Shown: in pieces, positions 36,079 to 45,295 of the stretch
Layout: every line of letters begins with the position of its first letter
How positions within the stretch are numbered: position 1 is the stretch's first letter
NCBI RefSeq assembly: GCF_000744415.1
Contig: NZ_JQLW01000008.1
Coordinates: 124,001 to 188,000 of the forward strand
Direction of reading: 5' to 3'
DNA from: Ghiorsea bivora
Lineage (GTDB): Bacteria; Pseudomonadota; Zetaproteobacteria; Mariprofundales; Mariprofundaceae
Length of the DNA stretch: 64,000 nt
Notes under the pieces: generated by a model
Database searches by the model: none
Told to the model about the DNA's origin: nothing
Seen by the model: only the letters and a program-made list of their open reading frames with translations
Program-made: the position numbers and the translations under genes

Positions 36079-37069
36079 GTTTTTCGGGTCGTTCAAGCAG
36101 TGTTTGCAGTGCTTTTTTTGGTGAAGCATTGCCTTGCAATACATCGTACACACTTTGGGTGATGGGCATATCGATTTGATGTTTTTCGGCAAGTTTAACG
36201 GCAGCCGTTGCGGTCTTTTCACCTTCCACCACTTGCCCTACATATTCACGGGCTTTTTCAACGCTTAAACCCGATGCCAATGCCATGCCCATTTTACGAT
36301 TGCGCGACAAACTGCCTGTGCAAGTTAAAAGTAAATCGCCTAAACCCGATAAGCCTGACATGGTCTCTGCTTTGCCACCACATGCTTCGGTGATTCTGGA
36401 TATTTCGGCAATGCCACGGGTGACCAAAGCAGCCATGGCGTTGTGTCCCAAGTGCATGCCTTCAGCAATGCCTGCGGCAATGGCAATAACATTTTTCAGC
36501 GCACCGCCCAGAGCCACACCCACCACATCATTGCTGGTGTAAATCCTGAAATTACTATCTTCAAAAAGGGCTGAAACTTGTTTAGCAGTTTCGACATGGA
36601 TGGCAGCCAAGGTGATGGCGGTGGGTTTGCCAGCAGCAACTTCGGCGGCAAAGGATGGCCCTGAAAGAAGCAAGGTTCGCTCCTTACCCACAAAGCGAAT
36701 CAATAATTCATCCACACGCTCTAATGTGTCAGGATTGATGCCTTTATTGGCTGCAATGATGGGGTGCTCATATTCACGCAAACGAATCAGTGCTGTTTCG
36801 GCAACAGCGCAAGGTAAGGCAAGCACAGTGGCGTAAGTTTGCTGTAGAATTTGCGGTAAATCAGGGTGCTCTTGCCCTATGGCTTGTAAGGACGGCGGAA
36901 AAGGTAAACCATTGAGATAACGTTTGTTTTCACCATCTTGGTTTAAGGTGTCAGCCGTGTTTTGGTTGCGTGTAATCAGGTAAACTTTTCGCCCATGTTT
37001 GGCTAATACCATGGCTAAAGCCGTGCCCCATGAGCCTGCGCCCCAAACGGTGACCATGTGCTGACTCAT
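36071..37069 (-). CDS. gpsA: Glycerol-3-phosphate dehydrogenase, NAD(P)+
   Basis: GpsA reduces dihydroxyacetone phosphate to sn-glycerol 3-phosphate for phospholipid synthesis. The 332-residue protein has the Rossmann loop VWGAGSWGTALAMVLA, LSGPSFAAEVA, and GGALKNVIAIAAGIAEG with the catalytic Lys near 190. It overlaps lnt by ATGA upstream, so a lipid/envelope unit lnt-gpsA-smr is likely. Confidence 0.96.
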   Translation of the reverse strand: MSQHMVTVWGAGSWGTALAMVLAKHGRKVYLITRNQNTADTLNQDGENKRYLNGLPFPPSLQAIGQEHPDLPQILQQTYATVLALPCAVAETALIRLREYEHPIIAANKGINPDTLERVDELLIRFVGKERTLLLSGPSFAAEVAAGKPTAITLAAIHVETAKQVSALFEDSNFRIYTSNDVVGVALGGALKNVIAIAAGIAEGMHLGHNAMAALVTRGIAEISRITEACGGKAETMSGLSGLGDLLLTCTGSLSRNRKMGMALASGLSVEKAREYVGQVVEGEKTATAAVKLAEKHQIDMPITQSVYDVLQGNASPKKALQTLLERPEKHE

Positions 37070-38538
37070 ATAAACCTCTCCTTACGCCGACTTTGATAAA
37101 CCCCTAGTATTAACAAGAACAAGACCAAGGTCAAAATAGGCGTGTCTCCCCATTGCTGATAAATGGTGATATGCGAAAGCGGCTGATAATGCCCAATCAC
37201 TACACCTTCTTGCCACCATGGCATGGTGTTTTGTATCGAACCATCGGGAGCAATAATAGCGGAAATACCTGTGTTGGTGGCGCGAAGAATATAACGCCCT
37301 GATTCAATGGCGCGAATTTGTGAAGCTTGCAAATGTTGCCATGCCGCAGGGCTTGTATCATACCAAGCATCGTTGGTGACTACGACCAATACATTGGCAC
37401 CAAGTTGTATACGTTGGCGCACTTCATCGGAAAAGATGGATTCATAACAAATAATCGAGCCTACTTTTTGTGTGCCAAGATTAAGAATACCTAGGTCGGT
37501 GGCGGGTTCAAAATCACCAATATCAGGCACGAGTTTACTCAACCATGGCAGCCAAGATGGTACATATTCACCAAAGGGCACAAGGTGATGTTTGCCGACA
37601 AACTGACGTGTTGATTCACCATTTTCTAAGAATAAACCATTCTGTGATTTACCTGAATCCAAGTGTTTGATGCCACCAAAAATGACGGGTGTTTGCCAGC
37701 TTTGCATCTGTGTGGTCAGCCAATTGTTCCATGATGGTGAACGCGATAAATAAAAGGGTACGGCGGCTTCAGGCCAGATAATCAGGTCGAGTTTCTGTGC
37801 GTTTGCGGCTTGGGCAGAGAGTGAGGTTAAGGTTTGCATGGTATGGTTGAGAAAGTTTGCATCCCATTTTTTATCTTGCGGGATATTGGGTTGAATCAAG
37901 GCGGCTGTATGGGTGGGTTGTTCGGGTAGTGGGATGTTGGGGCTGAACAACCATAACAAGATACAAATACTGGATGCGATGAGTGCATACCTGCGTGTGT
38001 TAGCATAAAAAAGTAGGGTAAGAGAGGCTGCAGTAAATAAAATGATAAAGGTTGCACCATAACTGCCAATCATGCTTATCCATGATGCGAGGGGGGTGTT
38101 GATGGATAGGTTGGCGAGCGCGGTCCAAGGTAGCCCTGTGAATAAAAAACTGCGTATCCATTCTTCCAAGACACCAAGAGCAGGAAACAACCAAAGTGCT
38201 TGAACTTTGTGTTGCAATAACTTCTGCAATAACCAAGCCCATGCGACAAAAAACAGGCTCATGATTAACCCTAAAATAGTGATGGCGAGAAGACCAAGGG
38301 CATAGGGTAAATGCCCATAAATTTGTAGGGTATCGGCAAGCCACCAAGCACCCAAGCCAAACCAAGCCAAACCAAAAGCTATGCCAAGTTTGAGCCACTG
38401 TTCAGGGTGTTTCATTAGCAAATAAAGCCAACCAGATAAAGCGATAAAAGCCAACCACCAGATATTGTATGGGGCAAAAGCATAAGGCATGGCAGCGCCA
38501 AAAATGAATGCGAATATCATGGGTGTTTTAGAATTCAT
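37066..38538 (-). CDS. lnt: Apolipoprotein N-acyltransferase
   Basis: Lnt adds the third acyl chain to lipoproteins in the inner membrane. The 490-residue protein has about eight transmembrane helices (first 200 residues and the last 25). Its periplasmic nitrilase domain has the catalytic Glu in IIWPEAAVPF, Lys in VGKHHLVPFGEYVP and Cys in GSIICYESIF. Length is slightly below E. coli Lnt. It is the first gene of the lnt-gpsA-smr unit. Confidence 0.94.
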   Translation of the reverse strand: MNSKTPMIFAFIFGAAMPYAFAPYNIWWLAFIALSGWLYLLMKHPEQWLKLGIAFGLAWFGLGAWWLADTLQIYGHLPYALGLLAITILGLIMSLFFVAWAWLLQKLLQHKVQALWLFPALGVLEEWIRSFLFTGLPWTALANLSINTPLASWISMIGSYGATFIILFTAASLTLLFYANTRRYALIASSICILLWLFSPNIPLPEQPTHTAALIQPNIPQDKKWDANFLNHTMQTLTSLSAQAANAQKLDLIIWPEAAVPFYLSRSPSWNNWLTTQMQSWQTPVIFGGIKHLDSGKSQNGLFLENGESTRQFVGKHHLVPFGEYVPSWLPWLSKLVPDIGDFEPATDLGILNLGTQKVGSIICYESIFSDEVRQRIQLGANVLVVVTNDAWYDTSPAAWQHLQASQIRAIESGRYILRATNTGISAIIAPDGSIQNTMPWWQEGVVIGHYQPLSHITIYQQWGDTPILTLVLFLLILGVYQSRRKERFI

Positions 38539-38616
38539 GGGCGTAACGTAGCATTAAACAAGTAATGTTTCATGACTTGTCGTGCAGATGTCTTGCTTGT
38601 GTTGTAGGTTGCGCCT

Positions 38617-39420
38617 ATGGATATGTTGTATTGGATGTTTCCTTATCTCGGATTGGGATTGGTTGTTGGATTTCTTGCGGGCTTATTGGGTATTGGTGGT
38701 GGTGGAATTATGGTACCCGTACTTATGATGATTTTTTCCTACCAAGGTTTTGATAGTTCGCAAGTTGTACATTTGGCTTTGGGCACTTCGATGGCTGCTA
38801 TTGTATTTACAGCGATTTCTTCTGCTTACCATCATCATCGACATGGTGTTGTGCGTTGGGATGTTTGGCAGAGTATGGCTATAGGGTTATTGTTGGGTAC
38901 ATTTAGCTTATCTTTTGCTGCTTCTTATATGCCGCGTACCTTCTTGGCTGTTTTTTTTAGTGTGTTTATGACTTATGTGGCGGCACAAATGTTTCTCAAC
39001 ATCAAACCCAAACCCAGCAGAACGCTACCCAACAGCTTGGGGCTTGGTTTAACAGGTTTTGCCATTGGTGGTATTTCAGCCTTGGTTGCTATTGGCGGGG
39101 GTATGCTGAGTGTGCCTTTCCTGACATGGTGTAATGTGAAAGTACAACATGCTATTGCCACGTCTGCAGCGCTTGGTGTGCCTATTGCTTTGGCGGGGGG
39201 CATTGGTTATGCAATCAGTGGTAGTGGCGAACAAGGTCTGCCTGAATATGCCTTGGGTTATGTGTATATGCCAGCCGTGTTATTGATTGCAAGTATCAGT
39301 GTTCTCACAGTTCCTTTGGGTGTAAGACTTTCTCATCGTTTGCCTGTGAAGTTGTTAAAAAAAGTATTTGCTGTGGTTTTATTGATGCTTGCTTTTAAAA
39401 TGTTGGATATTGTTTTCTAA
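38617..39420 (+). CDS. TSUP-family transporter (TauE/SafE type)
   Basis: This 267-residue protein has seven to eight transmembrane helices. It shows the repeated family motif G-I-G-G-G-x-x-x-V-P near residue 25 and again IGGGMLSVPFL near residue 160. TSUP proteins move sulfite, sulfoacetate or related anions; the substrate cannot be told from sequence. ATG 38617 is preceded by an AGGTTG-like site. It is monocistronic, divergent from lnt. Confidence 0.9.
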   Translation: MDMLYWMFPYLGLGLVVGFLAGLLGIGGGGIMVPVLMMIFSYQGFDSSQVVHLALGTSMAAIVFTAISSAYHHHRHGVVRWDVWQSMAIGLLLGTFSLSFAASYMPRTFLAVFFSVFMTYVAAQMFLNIKPKPSRTLPNSLGLGLTGFAIGGISALVAIGGGMLSVPFLTWCNVKVQHAIATSAALGVPIALAGGIGYAISGSGEQGLPEYALGYVYMPAVLLIASISVLTVPLGVRLSHRLPVKLLKKVFAVVLLMLAFKMLDIVF

Positions 39421-39576
39421 ACATTAAATATTACTCATGTTTCTTTGGTTGTGCTTTGCGGGTAAAGGCTTCATAGTACAGCATCCTTAAAAGGTAGGGC
39501 TTAAACAAAAGTCTGCTTTTTGTACTGTTGGGTTATCACTGAAACCTAGCTTCTTTTGGAAAATAAATCGGAACAT

Positions 39577-39617
39577 ATTGTAAACCGCTAGTCAGTGACT
39601 TGTAGCTTGTTTACAAT
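39577..39617 (+). promoter_or_regulatory. Inverted repeat in the 5' region of rhlE
   Basis: ATTGTAAAC (39577-39585) and GTTTACAAT (39609-39617) are perfect complements, with CTA/TAG and GTCA/TGAC as further pairing options inside. The stem ends 11 nt before the helicase start codon, so it could cover the ribosome site. The remainder of the 208-nt gap after the TSUP gene (39421-39576) shows no gene. Confidence 0.5.
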
Positions 39618-39628
39618 CACAATATAAC

Positions 39629-40885
39629 ATGACATTTCAAGAACTTGGGCTCTCTAAAGAGCTTCTTCAAGCTGTATCCAACTCTGGGTACACCACACCA
39701 ACACCTGTGCAGGCGAATGCTATCCCTGCTGTTTTAAATGGTGACGATGTGTTGGCTGGTGCACAAACGGGCACAGGCAAAACAGCAGGTTTCACCTTAC
39801 CCATGCTGCATTTATTGCAAGCCAAAGCAGGTAAAACAAAACATATTCGTGCCTTGGTCTTAACACCTACACGTGAATTGGCAGCGCAAATTGGTGAAAG
39901 CGTAGAAACCTATGGTAAATATTTGCCCATTCGCAGCACAGTAGTATTTGGCGGGGTGGGTATTAATCCGCAAATTGCACAATTAAGACGTGGTGTAGAT
40001 ATTCTTGTGGCAACACCTGGACGTTTATTGGATTTGGTGAATCAAGGTAAAGCAGATTTATCCAAGATAGAATTTTTTGTGCTCGATGAGGCAGATAGAA
40101 TGTTGGACATGGGTTTTATCCATGATATTCGTAAAGTGCTTAAACTCTTACCTAAGAAACGTCAAAATCTTTTGTTTTCAGCAACATTCTCCAATGAAAT
40201 CAAGAGATTAGCGGGTGGTTTTCTGCATAGCCCGACTTTTATCGAAGTGGCGCGTAATGAAACTTCACATCAGGTGACGCAAGTGGTTTATCCAGTCAAC
40301 AAATCACAAAAACGTGCTGTTTTATCCAAATTGATTTCCGAGGGTAATTGGCAACAAGTCTTGGTGTTTACCAAAACCAAGCATGGTGCCAACCGCTTAA
40401 CCAAACAATTGGAAACCGATGGCATCAATGCTGCCGCCATTCATGGCAACAAAAGCCAAACAGCACGCACCAAGGCCCTCGCAGGTTTTAAAGATGGTAC
40501 AATTCGGGTGCTGGTAGCCACAGATATTGCAGCGCGTGGTTTGGATATTGATCAATTACCGCACGTGGTGAATTATGAGTTACCCAATGTGGCAGAAGAT
40601 TATGTACACCGTATTGGGCGCACAGGTAGGGCGGGTAATACGGGTGAAGCTATGTCTTTGGTAAGTATTGACGAAGATAAATTACTGCGTGGCATTGAAC
40701 GTTTGATTAAGAAAAGTATTCCCAAGGTTACGATTGAAGGATTTGAGGCGACAGAAAAATTGGCAGATGTGGCAAAAGATAAACCGCAACGTAGCCAGCA
40801 GCCTCGTGGGCGCAATCGTAGACCTCAGGGTAACAAAGCGCGTAGACCACAAGCACAGCGCCGAAAACAGACAGTAAGCGCATAA
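39629..40885 (+). CDS. rhlE: DEAD-box RNA helicase, RhlE type
   Basis: This 418-residue helicase has the Q motif ([14 protein letters not shown]...[13 protein letters not shown]), [32 protein letters not shown] and [10 protein letters not shown] in the right order. A short basic C-terminal tail rich in Arg and Gln (about residues 385-418) is typical of RhlE. It remodels ribosomal or messenger RNA. No clear Shine-Dalgarno site is visible; an inverted repeat sits just upstream. Confidence 0.93.
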   Translation: MTFQELGLSKELLQAVSNSGYTTPTPVQANAIPAVLNGDDVLAGAQTGTGKTAGFTLPMLHLLQAKAGKTKHIRALVLTPTRELAAQIGESVETYGKYLPIRSTVVFGGVGINPQIAQLRRGVDILVATPGRLLDLVNQGKADLSKIEFFVLDEADRMLDMGFIHDIRKVLKLLPKKRQNLLFSATFSNEIKRLAGGFLHSPTFIEVARNETSHQVTQVVYPVNKSQKRAVLSKLISEGNWQQVLVFTKTKHGANRLTKQLETDGINAAAIHGNKSQTARTKALAGFKDGTIRVLVATDIAARGLDIDQLPHVVNYELPNVAEDYVHRIGRTGRAGNTGEAMSLVSIDEDKLLRGIERLIKKSIPKVTIEGFEATEKLADVAKDKPQRSQQPRGRNRRPQGNKARRPQAQRRKQTVSA

Positions 40886-40923
40886 CAAGAAGTGCTTATG
40901 TACGATGTATAGCGTAAAAACAT

Positions 40924-41472
40924 TTACGTGATACTTGGATATAAGTGGCGAATATGTGCTAAAGAGCGATTGAAGTGCCCCCAATCCCATTGTTTTCCGG
41001 GATCCCATTTGCGGGTGGGGGCGATGTCTTGATGTCCGACAATGCGTGTTTTATCGATGGGTTGGTCTTGCATAAGTGTGCGGCAAAGCCTTGCTGTTTC
41101 GGTGTATTGTTTGCGAGTGAACGGTTGACGTTCATCACCAATCATTTCAATGCCTATGCTGAAATCATTACAGTTTTCTTTATCTTGCCAAATGGATGTT
41201 CCTGCATGCCAAGCGCGTTTCTTGATGGGTACAAACTGAGTGATACTACCATCTCTAGCAACCACAAAATGGGCGGATACACGCACCTCACTTAAGTCTT
41301 TAAAACTGGGGTGGGCTGTTTCATCAATATGACCCAAAAAGAAGTTGCTAATGTGTTCAGCTGAAAACTCCCCATCGGGCAATGAAATGGCGTGGAGTAC
41401 AATCAAATCAATAGGTGTATGTTCAGGTCGGTCATTGAAATGTGGCGAGGCTAAAAACCTAATGGCTTGCAT
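40924..41472 (-). CDS. ampD: N-acetylmuramoyl-L-alanine amidase AmpD
   Basis: AmpD cleaves anhydro-muropeptides during cytoplasmic cell-wall recycling. The 182-residue zinc amidase has the first zinc His in LIVLHAISLP, the VSAHFVVARDGSITQFV strand, RAWHAG, and VGHQDIAPTRKWDPG with the second His and the Asp ligand. No signal peptide is present, as expected. It lies 5 nt after the SPOR-like gene. Confidence 0.94.
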   Translation of the reverse strand: MQAIRFLASPHFNDRPEHTPIDLIVLHAISLPDGEFSAEHISNFFLGHIDETAHPSFKDLSEVRVSAHFVVARDGSITQFVPIKKRAWHAGTSIWQDKENCNDFSIGIEMIGDERQPFTRKQYTETARLCRTLMQDQPIDKTRIVGHQDIAPTRKWDPGKQWDWGHFNRSLAHIRHLYPSIT

Positions 41473-41477
41473 AGGCT

Positions 41478-42104
41478 TTATAAGTTGCCAATAAACATGG
41501 CGTTAAATTCATTCTCGGTCATCATGACAGGGTCAACAGCACCCATATCTTGTATGCTTTTCCATAAGATTTCAGCCTCTTGCTCAGGTAGGGGAGGGAA
41601 AATAAAACGGTAAGTTGGAATCTCTTTTCGATGTTGCGCGTAATTGTATGCTTTGCCTGTTTTATTGAGTGCTTTTTCACGTTTTTCAGCATAAGCAGCA
41701 AGGTAAAAGCGCCCCAAACCAAGGTAAAACTTACCATCATCACGTTTTAGAATGTCTACAGAACCAATAGTCCATTCTTTTCGGGCTTTGGCAGCTTGAG
41801 CAAAAGTATCAAAGGTGCGTGGGTCGTCAAACACATGCAACATAACTTCTTCTTTACGCTCCAAAACCAAGGCTTTCATACCTTTTTCTTTTAAACGTTT
41901 TTCAAAGTCATTCACACCCTGTTCCCATACCATTCTGCGGGTGAATACACGCCACTTTTCGGCTTCTTTAACGCCCAAGTCGGGACGCTCGGGTAACCAA
42001 GCTTTCACATCAGCTTGTTGACTGATGGTTGCAGGTGGAAACCAAACACTCCAAGTCAACCAAGCCAAGCTTGCAACCACAATAAAGCCAAGAATATTTT
42101 TCAT
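41478..42104 (-). CDS. Membrane-anchored protein with SPOR-like domain
   Basis: This 208-residue protein has an N-terminal anchor (residues 4-22). Its soluble domain has a beta-alpha pattern similar to SPOR domains (DFEKRLKEKGMKALVLE ... KFYLGLGRFYLAAYAEKREKAL). SPOR domains bind denuded peptidoglycan, which would fit the adjacent ampD. The similarity is by pattern only. It overlaps coaX by ATGA. Confidence 0.65.
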   Translation of the reverse strand: MKNILGFIVVASLAWLTWSVWFPPATISQQADVKAWLPERPDLGVKEAEKWRVFTRRMVWEQGVNDFEKRLKEKGMKALVLERKEEVMLHVFDDPRTFDTFAQAAKARKEWTIGSVDILKRDDGKFYLGLGRFYLAAYAEKREKALNKTGKAYNYAQHRKEIPTYRFIFPPLPEQEAEILWKSIQDMGAVDPVMMTENEFNAMFIGNL

Positions 42105-42901
42105 ATGAAGTGTTTTCTAGCGAGCATAAGAATACCTTTGAGGGTAAGGTGTGGCTCCAAAGCTTTCACTTCTGGCATATCATATTGCAAACGTGCAGCC
42201 AAACCACCCGTGGCAATGATTGTCGCATGTTCATAACCTTTCTCAGCGAGTAAACGGTTGATAATACCATTTAACCCATCTACGGCTGACCAATATACAC
42301 CTGCTTGCATACTGCTGATGGTATCACGCCCAATGAGTGTATCAACAGGCGTGATGGCAACTTCGGGCAATTTGGCAGCCCGTTGCGATAAGGCTTCAAG
42401 GGAGACTTCAATGCCTGGGATAATCAAGCCACCCACATAATGACCTGCGGCTGAAATGACATCGAATGTGGTGGCAGTGCCACAATCCAAAACGATGGCG
42501 GGTGAGCCATAAATTTCACGGGCAGCCAGTGCATTGACGATGCGGTCTGCACCAACTTCTTTGGGGTTTTTATAGTCAATTGCCATGCCTGTTTTTACAT
42601 CAGGTTCACCGACAAATACAGCTTTCTGGGCGCAGGTTTGCAAACATGCCTCACGCAAAACTTCATCCAAATGGGGTACAACCGATGCCACCATAATGCC
42701 GTTTAAAGCTTTGGGGTCGTGACCAAATTGGGAAAACATGCCAAATAATTGCCAGCTTAATTCATCAGATGTGAGCTGTTGGTTGCTAGACAAACGCCAA
42801 TGGGCTTTTAAATCTTCACCATGGTAAAGACCAAATACCATTTGTGTATTGCCCACATCAATGCAGAGAAAACGTTGTTGTTTCGTGTTATTTGGGTTCA
42901 T
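42101..42901 (-). CDS. coaX: Type III pantothenate kinase
   Basis: CoaX phosphorylates pantothenate, the first step to coenzyme A. The 266-residue ASKHA-fold protein has the phosphate loop IDVGNTQMVFGLY, GADRIVNALAA and DCGTATTFDVIS. Coupling by 4-nt overlap with birA upstream is a common arrangement. Confidence 0.95.
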   Translation of the reverse strand: MNPNNTKQQRFLCIDVGNTQMVFGLYHGEDLKAHWRLSSNQQLTSDELSWQLFGMFSQFGHDPKALNGIMVASVVPHLDEVLREACLQTCAQKAVFVGEPDVKTGMAIDYKNPKEVGADRIVNALAAREIYGSPAIVLDCGTATTFDVISAAGHYVGGLIIPGIEVSLEALSQRAAKLPEVAITPVDTLIGRDTISSMQAGVYWSAVDGLNGIINRLLAEKGYEHATIIATGGLAARLQYDMPEVKALEPHLTLKGILMLARKHFI

Positions 42902-43635
42902 GTTTTGGATTCCATAAGTGATACATCGCCAGCAATGATACGCTGTTCTTCGCCATTGACCAACAAACGAAGCGCACCATTGCCTGCCAAGCCCAGCGCA
43001 ATGCCTTGGATATAAGTATTACCATCGTGTACAGACACGGTTTGTCCATTGGCGATATGCGCCATTTCCCAAGCCTTGCGAATGGGGGAGAATCCATCTT
43101 GAATAAAGCGACTGTACCAAGTGTTCAGTGATTCGAGTATAGCTTGCAATACATCATCTTTATGGATGTTGTGTTGGCTGTATGCATTGAGGCTAGTGGG
43201 TGGCGTGCGCATATCTTTTACCCAGCCAGAGGCAGGTTCAGCTACATTGATACCCAAGCCCACCACGACAGCCAGCCCATGCTTACCTTGTTGTATTTCA
43301 GTGAGAATGCCGCACACTTTTTTGCCATCAATTAACAAATCATTGGGCCATTTGATACGTGTTTGGGGCGCAAAGAGTGATAAAGCTTCATGTGCTGCCA
43401 CAGCCGAAACCAAAGATAGCTGTGGCACTTTTGTCGCATCAATTTGCGGGCGTAACAACACACTCATGGCAAGTGCATGGTCAATGGTTTCCCATGTTCT
43501 GCCCAAGCGCCCTTTGCCATCCGTTTGCTGCTCAGCGACAATGGTTAAACCTTCTTTTGCACCGTTCTCAGCTTGGCGCAACACTTCTTTGTTGGTGGAA
43601 TCGATACTTTCAAAATGTTGAATGTGGTAGTTCAT
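42898..43635 (-). CDS. birA: Biotin-[acetyl-CoA carboxylase] ligase
   Basis: BirA activates biotin and attaches it to AccB. The 245-residue protein starts directly with the catalytic domain and lacks the N-terminal helix-turn-helix, so it is a ligase without repressor function. It has STNKEVLRQ, the biotinyl-AMP loop KGRLGRTWE, IKWPNDLLIDGKKVCGILTE and a small C-terminal SH3-like domain. It overlaps coaX by ATGA. The 153-nt gap to parE (43636-43788) holds nothing I can identify. Confidence 0.94.
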   Translation of the reverse strand: MNYHIQHFESIDSTNKEVLRQAENGAKEGLTIVAEQQTDGKGRLGRTWETIDHALAMSVLLRPQIDATKVPQLSLVSAVAAHEALSLFAPQTRIKWPNDLLIDGKKVCGILTEIQQGKHGLAVVVGLGINVAEPASGWVKDMRTPPTSLNAYSQHNIHKDDVLQAILESLNTWYSRFIQDGFSPIRKAWEMAHIANGQTVSVHDGNTYIQGIALGLAGNGALRLLVNGEEQRIIAGDVSLMESKT

Positions 43636-43788
43636 GGTGTTGTTTTACTTTTATCATTCATTTTTTAACACGCTTTTTCTTCTTATCTGTGGGCAACAAG
43701 GGTTTGGTATTTATATTGATGCAAATTAGCAAACTAGTCTCTGGAAATTTAGTGGAATCTTTAATTGCATTCCAACTTAATGCCATGA

Positions 43789-44103
43789 CTAAGAATCCTC
43801 TAGGTGATCAGAAATGTGGTGCATAATGTCTATGCGTTGATGCATTATACGAATAATTTCAATAGTTTGATGGTGAATGCGATAAAATATCACATGTTTG
43901 TGTTGGTTGATGGAAGCATAACCTTGGCGTATTTCGGGGCGCTGTCTGCCTAGGGTTGGTGTTTGTACTAAAGATAAAAAGCATGACTCTAAGTCTTTAA
44001 GGTATTGGTTGGCTTGTGTTTTGCCCCAGTGTTGTGCGCTGTATGTCCAGATATCAACCAAATCTTGGTCGGCAGCGGGTGATAACTGGTAGGTTTGGGG
44101 CAT
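43789..44103 (-). CDS. parE: ParE/RelE-family toxin
   Basis: This 104-residue protein has the ParE fold pattern: Y-x-L-S-P-A-A-D-x-D-L-x-D-I-W at the start, a helical hairpin with YLKDLE, then G-R-x-R-P-E-I-R-x-G-Y and the strand HVIFYRIHHQTIEIIRIMHQRID. ParE toxins usually poison gyrase. It is 2 nt after the antitoxin gene. Confidence 0.88.
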   Translation of the reverse strand: MPQTYQLSPAADQDLVDIWTYSAQHWGKTQANQYLKDLESCFLSLVQTPTLGRQRPEIRQGYASINQHKHVIFYRIHHQTIEIIRIMHQRIDIMHHISDHLEDS

Positions 44104-44105
44104 GA

Positions 44106-44354
44106 TTATGTGTTGTTTAAGTCTGCAATAATATCATCGACTTGACGATTGCTAAATTGCCCTCTTTCTACTTGCTGTGCGCCAGTGGCAACGGCTTGGC
44201 GAAGGTGATTTAATTTTATTTGTTGTATAATTTCTTCGTTTTCTTCCATGAAACGGAGTGCTTCACGAATGACTTCGCTAGCATTATTGTATAAACCTGA
44301 GTTGATTTTTGATTTTATTTTGGATTCAAGTTTGGGCGTTAATGAAATATGCAT
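44106..44354 (-). CDS. parD: ParD-family antitoxin
   Basis: This 82-residue protein has an N-terminal ribbon-helix-helix (ISLTPKLESKIKSKINSGLYNNASEVIREALRFM) and a C-terminal tail that would wrap the toxin. ParD represses its own operon and neutralises ParE. AAGGAGTG precedes the ATG, and a clean promoter lies at 44379-44407. Confidence 0.88.
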   Translation of the reverse strand: MHISLTPKLESKIKSKINSGLYNNASEVIREALRFMEENEEIIQQIKLNHLRQAVATGAQQVERGQFSNRQVDDIIADLNNT

Positions 44355-44378
44355 AAAGTCACTCCTTTAATAAGTGAA

Positions 44379-44407
44379 AAAATAGAGTTAAACCCAAAGA
44401 TTGTCAA
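44379..44407 (-). promoter_or_regulatory. Promoter of parDE
   Basis: On the minus strand TTGACA and TATTTT are separated by 17 nt, about 25 nt before the parD start. The -35 box touches the nadC stop codon. Expected autorepression by ParD would act here; I see no strong palindrome within it. Confidence 0.65.
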
Positions 44408-44408
44408 T

Positions 44409-45248
44409 TTATGATTCAAGGCGTGAAACACGCATAGATAAATCCAATGAAGGTGCAGAATGGGTGATAGCACCGACAGCAATGCGGTTGATACCTGTTT
44501 GTGCATAGTTTCTTGCATTGGTTAAGGTGATATTGCCTGATGCTTCCAAGAGAATGGATGATGGTACAAGTTTTCGTGCTTCTTCCACTGTAGCAATATC
44601 CATATTATCCAAAAGAATAATATCAGGGCACACATGCACTGCCTCTACCACTTCATCCAAGGTTTCGCATTCGACCTCAATCCATGTATTGGGTGAAAGC
44701 TTTTGGCAGGCGGCAACAGCATCGGTGATAGAGCCTGCTGCTTCAATGTGATTTTCTTTAATCAGCATACCTGAAGCCAAGTCCATGCGGTGATTGCGAC
44801 CACCACCATCAACCACTGCTTTTTTCTCAAGCAAACGAAGACCTGGTGTTGTTTTTCGGGTATCGACAATATCACAGTTGGTGCCTTTTAAAACATCTAT
44901 AAATAATGCGGTGGCAGTGGCAATGCCTGATAAATGTTGCATAAAATTAAGGGCTGTGCGCTCGGCAGATAAAAGCATACGCATATTGCCTTCAAGCTGA
45001 CAAATGATATCACCAGCTTGAACTTGGTCTTGGTCTGTTTTGTGCCAAGCTTGGTGAATAGATGTGTCCATGGTGTTAAATACTTGTTGCGCAATAGCAC
45101 AACCTGATAATACACCATCAGCTTTGGCGATAATCGTAGCCTTACCCTGTTGTGTTTGGCTGATTGTGGCTTGGGCGGTTAAATCTGTGAACGCCATGTC
45201 TTCGGCGAGTGCACTATCAATAAAACTTTGTAATAATAGGGTATCCAT
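44409..45248 (-). CDS. nadC: Nicotinate-nucleotide pyrophosphorylase (carboxylating)
   Basis: NadC converts quinolinate and PRPP to nicotinate mononucleotide in NAD synthesis. The 279-residue enzyme has LSGIATAT, DTRKTTPGLRLLEKKAVVDGGGRNHRMDL, LIKENHI, and the C-terminal LEASGNITLTNARNYAQTGINRIAVGAITHS. ATG 45248 has GAGGAC upstream; the longer frame is unconserved. Confidence 0.95.
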   Translation of the reverse strand: MDTLLLQSFIDSALAEDMAFTDLTAQATISQTQQGKATIIAKADGVLSGCAIAQQVFNTMDTSIHQAWHKTDQDQVQAGDIICQLEGNMRMLLSAERTALNFMQHLSGIATATALFIDVLKGTNCDIVDTRKTTPGLRLLEKKAVVDGGGRNHRMDLASGMLIKENHIEAAGSITDAVAACQKLSPNTWIEVECETLDEVVEAVHVCPDIILLDNMDIATVEEARKLVPSSILLEASGNITLTNARNYAQTGINRIAVGAITHSAPSLDLSMRVSRLES

Positions 45249-45295
45249 GTTTATTGTCCTCTGTTTTTTTGCATATGTGGCGGCTTTGGGGTGAG

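Noticed and set aside
40913-40928. CGTAAA-AACA-TTTACG hairpin between rhlE and ampD
   Set aside because: Only 6 bp and AT-rich, overlapping the ampD stop; no T-run.
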